64,000 nt of DNA from Acidimicrobiaceae bacterium. GTDB lineage: Bacteria; Actinomycetota; Acidimicrobiia; Acidimicrobiales; Ilumatobacteraceae. Both the position numbers and the translations under genes were made by a program. The stretch spans positions 1 to 64,000 of the forward strand of contig CANFGT010000003.1 in the NCBI GenBank assembly GCA_947446815.1, read 5' to 3'. Below are positions 9,732 through 18,303 of the stretch, in pieces (position 1 is the stretch's first letter; each line of letters begins with the position of its first letter). The notes below the pieces were generated by a model. That model was given only the letters and a program-made list of their open reading frames with translations. It ran no database searches and was not told the DNA's origin.

Positions 9732-11978
9732 ATGAGCGTTGTGGTTCCCCCCCAATCCATAGTTGAGGTAGAACTCGCCGTCCAAGGTATGACGTGTGCG
9801 GCGTGCGCTGCGCGTATTGAAAAGAAGCTCAATGGCATTGATGGGGTCGAGGCTGCCGTTAACTATGCAACCGAATCTGCAATGGTGGCCTACGACGGAA
9901 CATCGCTGGAGCAATCAGCACTTATTCAGGCCGTCGTCGATGCTGGCTACGGTGCGCGAGTAGTTGATGACACTCCATTTGACGACGACCTTCAGGCACG
10001 ACTTCGCCAGGCGCGTATTCGACTCGTCTTCTCTGGTGCAATGTCAGTCCCTGTTGTTGCACTCAGCATGATCATGCCCTGGCAATTCAGCGGCTGGCAG
10101 TGGTGGGCAATGGCCTTCTCTCTTCCAGTTGCAACATGGGGTGCATGGCCATTCCATAAAACGGCATTGAAGAACGCGCGCCACGGCACCACAACAATGG
10201 ACACTCTGATTTCAGTCGGTGTCATTGCGGCAACATTGTGGAGTGTGTGGGCTCTCTTCTGGGGCAACGCGCTCGACAGCTCGATGGTCCACGATGGAGT
10301 GTCGATGACACACAAGGGCACTACCGATGTCTACTTTGAAGTTGGTGCAACGGTCACCGCTTTCATCTTGTTGGGTCGTTACCTAGAGATGCGTGCAAAG
10401 AACACAGCGGGCGATGCCTTGCGGTCGCTACTCGCAATGGGCGCCAAGTACGCCACGGTGTTGCGTGATGGGGAAGAAGTGTCGATTCCCGCATCAGTCG
10501 TCCGTGAGGGCGACATCTTGGTGGTGCGACCCGGAGAAAAGATCGCCGCCGATGGCGTCGTGGAAGAAGGAACTTCCAGCATTGATGCCAGCATGATCAC
10601 GGGCGAGAGTGTTCCTGTCGACGTCACTCTCGGAGACAACGTCACCTCCGCGACAGTGAATCAGAACGGTCGTCTGTTGGTGCGAGCCACACGAGTGGGC
10701 GGTGAAACTACTTTTGCGCGCATGGCCAAGATGGTGCGTGAAGCGCAAGCGACAAAAGCACCCGTACAAAAAGTGGCCGACAAGGTCGCCTCCATCTTCG
10801 TGCCAGTTGTCTTCGCAATTAGTGCCGGCACATTGGCTGCCTGGTTGTTTATTGATGGCGATGTGCAGAAGGCATTCACTGCGGCGGTTGCGGTCCTCAT
10901 CATTGCGTGTCCGTGCGCATTGGGTCTTGCTACGCCAACAGCCCTCATGGTGGGTAGCGGTCGAGCCGCTCAAATGGGCATCGTTATCAAGGGCATTGAT
11001 GTTTTGCAGAGCACCCGACGTATTGACACCGTGGTACTGGATAAGACCGGCACAGTGACAACTGGGGCGATGACCCTTACGAACATTGTTTGCGCGGAGG
11101 GCGTGACACGCGAATCTGCATTGCGATATGCCGCTGCTATTGAGAAGGGCAGTGAACACCCCATCGCGCGCGCCATCGTCACTGCAGCGCAATCCGAACT
11201 GGGTGAACTACCAAAGCTTGATGAGTTTGAATCCATGCCTGGCGTTGGTGCGGCTGGTCGCATCGGTGGCGTCATTGTCCTGGTAGGTCGTGAAGAGATG
11301 TTCACTAGTCGTCTTGTCATCATCCCCGCTTCCCTGAAGGAAGCTCTCGCAATTGCACGAACCGACGGCCAAACCGCAGTTCTTGTGAGCTGGGATGGCC
11401 GCGCAAACGCAGTGTTATGTGTAGCCGATCAGCCAAAGCCCACCAGCGCTGAAGCGATTGCATCGCTCAAATTGATGGGTCTCGCACCCGTACTCCTCAC
11501 CGGTGACAACAAAGCAACAGCCGAAGCCATCGCATTGTCGGTGGGCATCGACATCGACGAACACCACTTGTATGCCGGCGTGATGCCCGCTGACAAGGTT
11601 GCAGTTGTCAAAGACCTGCAAGAGCGCGGTTATGCCGTTGCCATGGTGGGTGATGGCGTGAACGATGCCGCAGCGCTTGCACAAGCCGATGTGGGAATCG
11701 CAATGGGTGGCGGCACAGACGTTGCGATGCAAGCAAGTGATCTCACAATTGTTAATGGCGACTTGCGATCTGTTCCTGATGCCATCCGGTTGTCTCGCGC
11801 AACGTTGCGCACCATTCGTACCAATGTTTTCTGGGCCTTTGCATACAACGTTGCAGCAATTCCTCTTGCGGCTACGGGGCGTATGAACCCCATGTGGGCA
11901 GGTCTCGCAATGGCATCGTCATCCGTGTTCGTGGTGACAAACAGTCTTCGCTTGCGTCGCGTGAAATTGGCGCGCTAG
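9732..11978 (+). CDS. copA: Copper-type heavy-metal P1B ATPase
   Basis: 748 residues. One N-terminal HMA domain has GMTCAAC (19-25). Eight membrane helices are expected, with the CPC transport motif in IIACPCALGLATP at about 390-400. The P-domain has DKTGT near 437, a histidine-containing SEHPIA block of the N-domain, and GDGVNDAAAL near the end. Together these indicate P1B-1, Cu(I) export at the cytoplasmic membrane. No CsoR or CueR regulator or second chaperone gene is adjacent. The divalent-metal-type SPC is absent, so copper is favoured over zinc or cadmium. Confidence 0.93.
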   Translation: MSVVVPPQSIVEVELAVQGMTCAACAARIEKKLNGIDGVEAAVNYATESAMVAYDGTSLEQSALIQAVVDAGYGARVVDDTPFDDDLQARLRQARIRLVFSGAMSVPVVALSMIMPWQFSGWQWWAMAFSLPVATWGAWPFHKTALKNARHGTTTMDTLISVGVIAATLWSVWALFWGNALDSSMVHDGVSMTHKGTTDVYFEVGATVTAFILLGRYLEMRAKNTAGDALRSLLAMGAKYATVLRDGEEVSIPASVVREGDILVVRPGEKIAADGVVEEGTSSIDASMITGESVPVDVTLGDNVTSATVNQNGRLLVRATRVGGETTFARMAKMVREAQATKAPVQKVADKVASIFVPVVFAISAGTLAAWLFIDGDVQKAFTAAVAVLIIACPCALGLATPTALMVGSGRAAQMGIVIKGIDVLQSTRRIDTVVLDKTGTVTTGAMTLTNIVCAEGVTRESALRYAAAIEKGSEHPIARAIVTAAQSELGELPKLDEFESMPGVGAAGRIGGVIVLVGREEMFTSRLVIIPASLKEALAIARTDGQTAVLVSWDGRANAVLCVADQPKPTSAEAIASLKLMGLAPVLLTGDNKATAEAIALSVGIDIDEHHLYAGVMPADKVAVVKDLQERGYAVAMVGDGVNDAAALAQADVGIAMGGGTDVAMQASDLTIVNGDLRSVPDAIRLSRATLRTIRTNVFWAFAYNVAAIPLAATGRMNPMWAGLAMASSSVFVVTNSLRLRRVKLAR

Positions 11979-11980
11979 GG

Positions 11981-12766
11981 CTAGCCGTTTAACAACACTC
12001 GCTTCATTTCGTCTACTGCTTCTTTACGGCGCTGACGTACTGTGCGCGCAGAGATTCCCATATCGTCCGCGATGGCTTCGCTCTGTTCCCCGCTCGCAAG
12101 GCGATTCAATAACAAGAGGTGTCGTTTCCGAATACCGCTTTCCACCGCCTCGGCCATCACGTTGTCAAAGTTGTCATTGCTAAGGGCCTCAACTGGATAG
12201 TCAAATTTTTCTCGCAACATGTCATCACCAACTTGCACTTCGGGCACACGCTTCAGTCGATGCTCTCGGACAAACGCGTAGTACTCCGTATCACGTGCGA
12301 TGTTTGCAGCAATCTTTCGCGTGCGTCGTTGATGCGGAAAAGTGCGAATCAACATCCATGCGGTACTAATTGCGTCGTTGATTGCTGCTTGTGTGCCACC
12401 CTGAAATATACGTCCACGTCGTCGAGCGATACTCATGATGGCGGGCATCATTCGATGCAACACAATGCGTGCAGCAATGTCGTCGTGTTCTGCTTCGCGC
12501 ACGAGGTGCCATAGAAATGCATCACCGTCGATGTCGTCTATGGCGCGTCCAAAACCAGCGAGCTCGAGAACTTCATCAAGATGGTCCACTCGTTGTGGCA
12601 TGAATGGCCACGCATTGACATGTCGCAACACGGCGGGGCGACGCGAATAACGAGACCACTCATCAATGATCTGGCGACTGGGACCGGTGTTGACTGTTGA
12701 CCACACGAGATGGTCAGACGGGGGAGTAGTGGAGGATGGGTCTATGGAATGTGGTGTGTGTGCCAT
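11981..12766 (-). CDS. HTH protein resembling sigma-factor region 4
   Basis: 261 residues from ATG 12766; GTG 12775 would add three residues. The C-terminal ~50 residues (RHLLLLNRLASGEQSEAIADDMGISARTVRQRRKEAVDEM) form a clear helix-turn-helix of the LuxR/sigma-70 region 4 type. The central part (residues ~90-190) is helical with many Arg residues and loosely recalls sigma region 2, but the core motifs were not confirmed. It converges on copA at 3-base distance. A direct repeat in the divergent promoter region (12811-12831) may be its operator. It may be a degenerate sigma-like transcription factor. Confidence 0.6.
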   Translation of the reverse strand: MAHTPHSIDPSSTTPPSDHLVWSTVNTGPSRQIIDEWSRYSRRPAVLRHVNAWPFMPQRVDHLDEVLELAGFGRAIDDIDGDAFLWHLVREAEHDDIAARIVLHRMMPAIMSIARRRGRIFQGGTQAAINDAISTAWMLIRTFPHQRRTRKIAANIARDTEYYAFVREHRLKRVPEVQVGDDMLREKFDYPVEALSNDNFDNVMAEAVESGIRKRHLLLLNRLASGEQSEAIADDMGISARTVRQRRKEAVDEMKRVLLNG

Positions 12767-12810
12767 GTCCGGCACAGTGCGGGAAACCCTTTACCCATAA
12801 GGGGTTCGGA

Positions 12811-12831
12811 GGTCTCACCCAGGGTCTCACC
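12811..12831. promoter_or_regulatory. Direct repeat in divergent promoter region
   Basis: GGTCTCACC occurs at 12811-12819 and again at 12823-12831, 12 bases start to start, just before the dienelactone hydrolase start. An AACCC/GGGTT inverted pair lies left of it at about 12785-12806. Either could be an operator for the divergent HTH protein. This is suggestive only. Confidence 0.3.
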
Positions 12832-12850
12832 GCTAGGCAATACTTGCCAG

Positions 12851-13513
12851 ATGCGCATCACATTGCCCTCCGGAACCGAAGCAATCATGGTTAAACACCC
12901 GAATCCGAAGATGGGTCTTGTGATTGCGCCCGACATTTTTGGTCTGCGACCTCTTTATGACGAAATGGTGGAGCGTCTTTCTCGTGAATGGGAAATGTCT
13001 GTGATCGCCATTGAGCCTTTCCCTGGAAAGACTGTCGACGCCAGTATCGAGAGCCGTGTTGCGGTATTGCCGGAATTGAACGACAGCGACAACATGCGCG
13101 ACTTGCTTGAAGGTGCCGATGCGCTGGAAACAAAAACAACTGGTCTCATTGGTTACTGCATGGGTGGCATGTATTGCTTTAAGGCTGCCCTCAATGAACG
13201 CTTCGTTCGCATTGCTTCGTTCTACGGAATGATTGTGATGCCGCCTACATGGAAAGGTGCGGGACATACCGAACCGCTTGCATGTTTGATAAACGGTTAT
13301 GCAGACAACGTGTTAGCAATTCTTGGTGGCGAAGATCCGTATACGCCCGAAGCAGACATTGCTCAGTTGCGCGCAACGGGTGTGCAAATTGCGTTCTATC
13401 CAGAAGCAAATCATGCATTCGCGCATGATGCATCGCGACCGTCGTATCGAAAAGATGATGCGGATGATGCGTATGCAAAAACTAAAGAGTGGTTACTCAG
13501 CGCATTGCGTTAA
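12851..13513 (+). CDS. Dienelactone hydrolase family protein
   Basis: Start ATG 12851 gives 220 residues; ATG 12890 is an alternative. The alpha/beta-hydrolase core is visible: DIFGLRPLYDEM, the nucleophile elbow GYCMGG with Cys as nucleophile, GGEDPYTP carrying the acid Asp, and NHAFAHD with the catalytic His. Cys instead of Ser at the elbow is the hallmark of dienelactone hydrolases of aromatic-ring catabolism. No chlorocatechol genes are adjacent, so the natural substrate may be another ester or lactone. A hairpin at 13522-13543 follows. Confidence 0.87.
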   Translation: MRITLPSGTEAIMVKHPNPKMGLVIAPDIFGLRPLYDEMVERLSREWEMSVIAIEPFPGKTVDASIESRVAVLPELNDSDNMRDLLEGADALETKTTGLIGYCMGGMYCFKAALNERFVRIASFYGMIVMPPTWKGAGHTEPLACLINGYADNVLAILGGEDPYTPEADIAQLRATGVQIAFYPEANHAFAHDASRPSYRKDDADDAYAKTKEWLLSALR

Positions 13514-13521
13514 GTAATTGC

Positions 13522-13543
13522 GACATTGCAAAAACGCAATGTC
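13522..13543. terminator. Bidirectional hairpin between convergent genes
   Basis: A perfect 8-bp stem GACATTGC/GCAATGTC with a 6-base A-rich loop lies between the dienelactone hydrolase and the convergent crp-type gene. There is no long T run, but its location fits a shared terminator. Confidence 0.6.
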
Positions 13544-13549
13544 TGCGGG

Positions 13550-14215
13550 CTAAAGAGCGCGCTGCTCCAACTTGGTGCGATCAAGGATGTGATACGTGCG
13601 ATCACTCTGCTCTAGCCAGTGAAGCTTGATGAAACTTGCAATTGCTTTGTTCACGCGCTCACGTGAGGCACCCACCATGCCGGCGAGTTCTTCTTGTGTG
13701 ACAGGCAATGTGAATTCATCGTTGCCACCCGAAAGATCCAGGAGACGCTTCGCGGTACGACCTGTGACATCGAGGAACACGCTGTCTGCAAGTGCTTGGT
13801 CCATTGCGCGAAGACGCCGACTGAGCATGCGGATGACATTCCACAACAAGTCGGTGGATTTGTTGAGTTGTTCGATTACAGCTGAGTAAGGAATTTCAAG
13901 AACTGTTGATGCTTCAAGTGCGCGCGCACCAGCAGAACGCGGGCTCTTATCAAGCATGCCCATGTCTCCGAAAAGATCACCTTCATCCATCAGCGCAATC
14001 ACGCTTTCGCGATGATCGAACGGACGGTTGCCAATTGCGATTGCAATGCGCCCGGAGAGAACGACATAAATACTGTCGGGCTCATCGCCTGCTTCGAATA
14101 ACACGTCACCACGAACTAACTCCCGCAACTTGCCTGCGGCAGAGATGGGGGTCAGTAATTCGAGGGGAGCATCCGCGAAGAATTCGGTATCTGCAAGAAC
14201 TTGTTCGTGTGCCAT
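13550..14215 (-). CDS. Crp/Fnr family transcriptional regulator
   Basis: Start ATG 14215 (MAHEQVLADTEFF) gives 221 residues. The longer frame to 14272 would overlap the divergent ispD start. Residues ~10-120 form a cyclic-nucleotide-binding beta-barrel (GDVLFEAGDEPDSIYVVLSGRI and DLFGDMGML). A winged HTH follows near the C-terminus (TQEELAGMVGASRERVNKAI). The barrel has a Crp-like GDLFGDMGMLDKSPRSA block compatible with cAMP binding. No Cys cluster for an FeS centre is present, so it is not an Fnr-type oxygen sensor. Confidence 0.88.
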   Translation of the reverse strand: MAHEQVLADTEFFADAPLELLTPISAAGKLRELVRGDVLFEAGDEPDSIYVVLSGRIAIAIGNRPFDHRESVIALMDEGDLFGDMGMLDKSPRSAGARALEASTVLEIPYSAVIEQLNKSTDLLWNVIRMLSRRLRAMDQALADSVFLDVTGRTAKRLLDLSGGNDEFTLPVTQEELAGMVGASRERVNKAIASFIKLHWLEQSDRTYHILDRTKLEQRAL

Positions 14216-14244
14216 AGCGTTTCTGACGGTACTACTCTTCGGGC

Positions 14245-14895
14245 ATGGCTGAAAATGAAACTGTATGGACAATTGTCGTCGCGGCTGGATCTGGGCTCAG
14301 ATTCGGCAGTGCGAAGCAGTTCGAGGTCATCGGCGGGAAGAAAATTGTCGACTGGGCTGTTGACGAGGCGCTGAAACATTCAGTCGGCGTGATCACTGTT
14401 CTGCCAGAAGGTCAGACCAACGGAACTAATGAAGTTGTGGGTGGCAAAACACGAAGCGAATCAGTGCGTCGCGGTCTTGCTGCGGTGCCTGCAGAAGCAA
14501 CCATCGTGTTGGTGCATGATGCAGCGCGACCATTCGCTAGTCCAGCGGTTTACCAACATGTGATTTCGGCAGTAGTGGACGGAGCTGCGGGGGCAGTTCC
14601 GGGTATTCCCGTTATTGACACCATTAAGCAAGTGAACGCGTCCAACGTGGTGACGAGCACGCTGCATCGTGAGACATTGCGGGCCATTCAAACTCCTCAG
14701 GCCTTCCGTGCTGATGCGTTGCGCAAGGCACATGCTGATGGTGGCGAAGGAACTGACGATGCGACTCTCATTGAAAAGATTGCCGGTGAAGTCGTAGTGG
14801 TTGATGGGGAAGTGGTGAATCGCAAAATCACCACGCGTGAAGATCTTGAGTGGGCGGTTGCACATGCCAATCATTTGTTGCGAGGCGAAGTCTGA
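14245..14895 (+). CDS. ispD: 2-C-methyl-D-erythritol 4-phosphate cytidylyltransferase
   Basis: 216 residues, normal family length. The nucleotide-binding signature AAGSGLRFGSAKQF (start of the protein) and the VLVHDAARPF block identify IspD, which makes CDP-methylerythritol from CTP and MEP in the non-mevalonate isoprenoid pathway. The stop overlaps the ispF ATG (ATGA at 14892-14895), the common ispDF arrangement. Cytosolic. Confidence 0.95.
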   Translation: MAENETVWTIVVAAGSGLRFGSAKQFEVIGGKKIVDWAVDEALKHSVGVITVLPEGQTNGTNEVVGGKTRSESVRRGLAAVPAEATIVLVHDAARPFASPAVYQHVISAVVDGAAGAVPGIPVIDTIKQVNASNVVTSTLHRETLRAIQTPQAFRADALRKAHADGGEGTDDATLIEKIAGEVVVVDGEVVNRKITTREDLEWAVAHANHLLRGEV

Positions 14896-15383
14896 TGGTT
14901 GATGTTCGCGTTGGGCAAGGGTTCGACATTCACAAGTTCGCGGACGCACCAATCGAAGGTCGCGTGCTCGTCTTGGGCGGAGTGCAGTTCCCTGGTGAGC
15001 GCGTGCTTGTCGGTCATAGTGACGCCGACGTAATTGCTCATGCCGCGGCCGATGCATTGCTGGGAGCCGCCGGTCTGGGCGATATTGGTCAGTATTACCC
15101 CGACACTGACCCCGCATGGAAAGGTGCCGACTCATTGGCCATTTTGCGCGATGTAGCGGCCAAAGTGACCGCCGAGGGGTGGAGAATCGGCAATGTTGAC
15201 TGCAGTGTTGTGTGCGAATCGCCACGAATTGCTCCATCTCGCGACACAATGGTGAGCCTGCTTTCCAAAGCCGCTGGTGCACCTGTCTCTGTGAAGGGAC
15301 GACGCGCTGAAGGCCTCGGGGCAATCGGACGCAGCGAAGGAATCGCCTGCTTCGCATCAGCCGTCATCATCAAGGAGTCATAG
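14895..15383 (+). CDS. ispF: 2-C-methyl-D-erythritol 2,4-cyclodiphosphate synthase
   Basis: ATG 14895 gives 162 residues (MVDVRVGQGFDIHKF). The longer upstream frame lies inside ispD and is not used. The metal-site residues appear in GFDIHKF and in GHSDADVIAHAAADALLGA; GDIGQYYPDTDP is the next conserved block. It cyclises CDP-ME 2-phosphate to MEcPP. It is translationally coupled to ispD and followed after 2 bases by the rlmB-type gene. Confidence 0.95.
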   Translation: MVDVRVGQGFDIHKFADAPIEGRVLVLGGVQFPGERVLVGHSDADVIAHAAADALLGAAGLGDIGQYYPDTDPAWKGADSLAILRDVAAKVTAEGWRIGNVDCSVVCESPRIAPSRDTMVSLLSKAAGAPVSVKGRRAEGLGAIGRSEGIACFASAVIIKES

Positions 15384-15385
15384 TC

Positions 15386-16450
15386 ATGGCCGCACGTAAA
15401 TCGAATAAGCCCAAAGTGAACCTTGGGCCTCCAGGTCGTCCCGCCGGTGGACGCAATACAAATAGCCGTGCCGGAAGCAAGCCCGCAGCAAAAAAAGCCG
15501 CATCGCCACGTAGTGGTGCTGCAGCATCGCGTGGTGTTGTTTCTCGTAGCAAGGGTGCAGGTGCCGGTGGCGCATCACGTAGCGCGGCGTCGTTCTCTCG
15601 TGATGATGCTCCGCGTCCAAAGGCTCGTCGTTCCGCTCCACTTCCTGGCGGACGTCGTGGTGAAGCACCGCGCCGTAATGCACCAGTTGCAAAGGGTCTG
15701 GGTGGCGAACAGATTGAAGGTCGTCAAGCAGTTCGCGAATTGTTAATTGGACAGAAGCGAAAGATCCGCGAGATCTGGATGGCATCCGATATTGACGCTG
15801 CACCAATTCTTGATGACATCGAACAAATTGCTCACGCACATCGCGTGCCCATTCTTGAAGTTGCTCGTCGCACGCTGGAAGATACTGCACGTAGCGAAGC
15901 ACCACAAGGCATCATCGCGTTTGCTGCTCAGTTGGAAGAAGCATCCTTCGCCGACATGTTGAAGACACGCGACGGCGTTGCGCCATTCTTGGTTGCAGTG
16001 GACGGCGTGACCGACCCAGGCAACCTCGGTGCACTCCTTCGTTGTTGCGATGGTGCAGGTGTGACTGGCGTTGTGTTGCCAAAGCACCGCGCCGTTCACG
16101 TGACCCCCACGGTGGCGAAGTCTTCCGCAGGTGCTGTCGAGCATGTGCCGATGACCCTCGTGTCGGGCCTTCCCACTGCTATCCAGCAGATGAAGGACAA
16201 GGGCATCTGGGTGGTCGGTCTCGACGATTCCAGCACCGACACCTTGTTCGACATTGGCAAGTTGGCCAACGATGGCATCTGCATCGTCCTGGGTTCTGAG
16301 GGCACGGGCTTGTCCCGCCTCGTCAAGGACCGCTGCGACACCATTGTGGGCATCCCGATGCTTGGCCAAGTGTCCTCTCTCAACGTCTCAGCCGCCGCCG
16401 CATTGGCTACTTATGAAGTGACCCGTGTGCGAATGGCTGGACGCGCCTAG
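15386..16450 (+). CDS. rlmB: TrmH/SpoU family RNA ribose 2'-O-methyltransferase (RlmB-like)
   Basis: 354 residues. The first ~110 are an Ala/Arg/Lys/Gly-rich disordered extension likely to bind RNA. A substrate-binding domain follows (GRQAVRELL). The SPOUT catalytic domain has DGVTDPGNLGALLR, LVLGSEGTGLS-like LGSEGTGLSRL and IPMLGQVSSLNVSAAAAL, the three knotted-fold motifs. RlmB methylates G2251 of 23S rRNA, but TrmH paralogs are hard to separate by eye. It sits downstream of ispDF, and tRNA-Thr follows 13 bases after the stop, so they may share a transcript. Confidence 0.88.
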   Translation: MAARKSNKPKVNLGPPGRPAGGRNTNSRAGSKPAAKKAASPRSGAAASRGVVSRSKGAGAGGASRSAASFSRDDAPRPKARRSAPLPGGRRGEAPRRNAPVAKGLGGEQIEGRQAVRELLIGQKRKIREIWMASDIDAAPILDDIEQIAHAHRVPILEVARRTLEDTARSEAPQGIIAFAAQLEEASFADMLKTRDGVAPFLVAVDGVTDPGNLGALLRCCDGAGVTGVVLPKHRAVHVTPTVAKSSAGAVEHVPMTLVSGLPTAIQQMKDKGIWVVGLDDSSTDTLFDIGKLANDGICIVLGSEGTGLSRLVKDRCDTIVGIPMLGQVSSLNVSAAAALATYEVTRVRMAGRA

Positions 16451-16463
16451 GCTGAGAGACCTC

Positions 16464-16538
16464 GCCGGGTTAGCTCAGTGGTAGAGCAACGCACTTGTAA
16501 TGCGTAGGCCGTGGGTTCAACCCCCACACCCGGCTCCA
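16464..16538 (+). tRNA. tRNA-Thr (anticodon TGT)
   Basis: Acceptor GCCGGGT (16464-16470) pairs fully with ACCCGGC (16528-16534); discriminator T and encoded CCA follow. The anticodon loop CTTGTAA gives TGT. The T-arm GGTTCAACCCC is canonical. Confidence 0.97.
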
Positions 16539-16561
16539 TTTGCATGATTTATAAGGGTTTT

Positions 16562-16602
16562 CGGGGTGGCACATGCCCCGCACACCTGCCCACTACGGTG
16601 GG
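16562..16602 (+). terminator. Two hairpins between tRNA-Thr and the LytR_C gene
   Basis: CGGGG (16562-16566) pairs with CCCCG (16576-16580), and CCCAC (16589-16593) pairs with GTGGG (16598-16602), followed by a pyrimidine-rich stretch. The pair could end the rlmB/tRNA transcript or form a leader structure before the gene at 16638. Confidence 0.45.
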
Positions 16603-16637
16603 GACATCTCCTTTTCCATTACGGAGGACCATTTCTT

Positions 16638-17237
16638 ATGAGCCAGCAACGCCCTCGCGGATCCCGCCCCTCACTTCCATCAGCATCAAACGGCAGCCTT
16701 GGCGCGGCCGTTGCCGTGATTGCTCTTCTCCTCGGATTCCTCATTCTTCGTGATGTCCGCGACAGCGGCGGCTCGAGTGCCACCCCTGCAACTAAGGAAC
16801 CCGCACTGACCACGCCTGGCGGCGGCACTGTTGACCCGAATGGCACCACTACGTCGGCACCGTTCAACATCATGGGATTCAAGATCCAGGTGGCAAACGC
16901 ATCAGGCCTTGCAGGAAGTGCTGGCGATATGACAACTCGTTTGCAAAAACTTGGTTACGTGGTGCCAGAGGCAAAGAACGTTGCACCTGGCACGGCAAAG
17001 CGTTTGAAGACCGGTGTGTACTACACCGTCGGATGCGAAGCGAATGCTCAGAATGTCGCAGCTGTTCTTGGCGGCAATGTGGACGTTGGTCCGATGCCAA
17101 ATCCAGTTCCACTTGCTGACGGAGACTTAGGTCAAGCGTGTGTTCTTATTTTGTTGGGAACAGATCTTTCTGGCAAGCCACTTGCTGGTGCTGAAGGTGC
17201 TCCGAACGGCATCGCAGCAACCACCACGATTCCGTAA
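16638..17237 (+). CDS. Membrane-anchored LytR C-terminal domain protein
   Basis: ATG 16638, with GGAGG at 16623-16627, gives 199 residues. One N-terminal membrane helix (about residues 20-40, AAVAVIALLLGFLILRDV) precedes a Thr/Pro-rich linker. A LytR_C domain follows (FKIQVANASGLAG to the end), the small beta-alpha domain found after LytR-CpsA-Psr catalytic domains in Actinobacteria. The catalytic LCP domain itself is missing, so it is a stand-alone LytR_C protein, presumably extracytoplasmic and cell-wall associated. It converges on the glycerate kinase gene. Confidence 0.82.
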   Translation: MSQQRPRGSRPSLPSASNGSLGAAVAVIALLLGFLILRDVRDSGGSSATPATKEPALTTPGGGTVDPNGTTTSAPFNIMGFKIQVANASGLAGSAGDMTTRLQKLGYVVPEAKNVAPGTAKRLKTGVYYTVGCEANAQNVAAVLGGNVDVGPMPNPVPLADGDLGQACVLILLGTDLSGKPLAGAEGAPNGIAATTTIP

Positions 17238-17242
17238 TCTTC

Positions 17243-17258
17243 TGCTGCATCTGCAGCA
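17243..17258. terminator. Small hairpin between convergent genes
   Basis: TGCTGCA and TGCAGCA are perfect inverted copies around two bases, placed in the 27-base gap between the LytR_C and glycerate kinase stops. A stem of about 5 bp with a 6-base loop is possible. No T tract. Confidence 0.35.
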
Positions 17259-17264
17259 TCACAG

Positions 17265-18269
17265 TTACTGAACTAATTTTTTCAACGCATCCGTTGCAGC
17301 GTCTTCAATGCAACGCAACACCTGTTGCATTGCCATTTCTGCGCCAAACAATTCAGTGATGCTGATGGTTTCAATCTCGATGCGCAATGCAGGGTCCATC
17401 GCTTCATCAATGTCACCAACGATCGCAAGCGTGCGCGTGTTGACTTCAGCGGCGTAATCAACAACATTGCCAATCACTTTTCCGTCGAAGCTGGTGTCAT
17501 CCAGTAAGCCTTCGCCAGTGATGACGATGTCGTGTTCTTTCACAGCATCATCGAAACCATTTTCTTCGGCGACGATGTCGAATCCGGGAATCAATTTGGC
17601 GCCGAGTGCTGCGAGTGCACCGGCGAGACCGCCAGCTGCGCCACTGCCGGGAATTTTCGCAACATCAATTCCGAAATCGCGTTCGTACCGTTGCGCGAGT
17701 TGTTCGAGACGACCAGTGAGCATGCCGACTTGTGCTGGCGTTGCACCTTTTTGTGGGCCAAAGACTTTTGCTGCATCAGTGAACAAAGTGTCGACATCGC
17801 AAGCAATGAGAAAGTCGACGGCCAGTAAACGTGCTGGTGTGCTGATAGCGCGCAATGCGCCAAGTCCACCGTCGGTTGTTGCGGATCCACCGAGGCAAAC
17901 AATGATTTTTTTGGCGCCTGCATTCAGTGCAGTGTCGATGAGTTCGCCCACGCCTTGCGTGGTGGCGTTCATTGCATCGTTGTTCTCGGGACCGCCGGCG
18001 AGCGTCAGGCCTGAGGCACGGGCCATCTCAATCACGGCGACACCACGGTGCAATCGCCATGCGGCTTCCACTGGTTGTCCTAGTGGCCCTGTCACGGTGG
18101 TGGTGCGATTTGGGCCACCAAGAACATCAAGAGTTCCTTCTCCACCATCGGCCATCGGGATCTCCGTGCAGTCAATATTGAGCGCCCAACATGCATGACC
18201 GATTGCGGCACATACCTGGGCAGCGGTGGCTGTTCCCTTGAATTTGTCCGCCGCCGCAAGTACTCGCAC
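17265..18269 (-). CDS. Glycerate kinase (GarK/GlxK family)
   Basis: 334 residues beginning MRVLAAADKFKGTATAAQV, the DxFKG(T/S) signature of the type-II glycerate kinase family. PMADGGEGT and the GGSATTDGG nucleotide/substrate loop are both present. GSGAAGG and TGEGLLDDTSFDGKV in the second half complete the family pattern. It phosphorylates glycerate, feeding photorespiratory-type, serine or glyoxylate carbon into glycolysis. The gene stands alone between the LytR_C protein and the divergent amidase. Confidence 0.93.
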   Translation of the reverse strand: MRVLAAADKFKGTATAAQVCAAIGHACWALNIDCTEIPMADGGEGTLDVLGGPNRTTTVTGPLGQPVEAAWRLHRGVAVIEMARASGLTLAGGPENNDAMNATTQGVGELIDTALNAGAKKIIVCLGGSATTDGGLGALRAISTPARLLAVDFLIACDVDTLFTDAAKVFGPQKGATPAQVGMLTGRLEQLAQRYERDFGIDVAKIPGSGAAGGLAGALAALGAKLIPGFDIVAEENGFDDAVKEHDIVITGEGLLDDTSFDGKVIGNVVDYAAEVNTRTLAIVGDIDEAMDPALRIEIETISITELFGAEMAMQQVLRCIEDAATDALKKLVQ

Positions 18270-18303
18270 ATCGCCACCTTACGGCGGGCATAAGGTTTCA
18301 CAC

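Noticed and set aside
9732-11978. Zinc/cadmium ATPase
   Set aside because: The CPC motif with single HMA domain and GMTCAAC fits Cu(I) P1B-1 better.
14461-15357. 298-residue minus-strand frame across ispD and ispF
   Set aside because: The plus strand has well-supported ispD and ispF; no motif on the minus strand.
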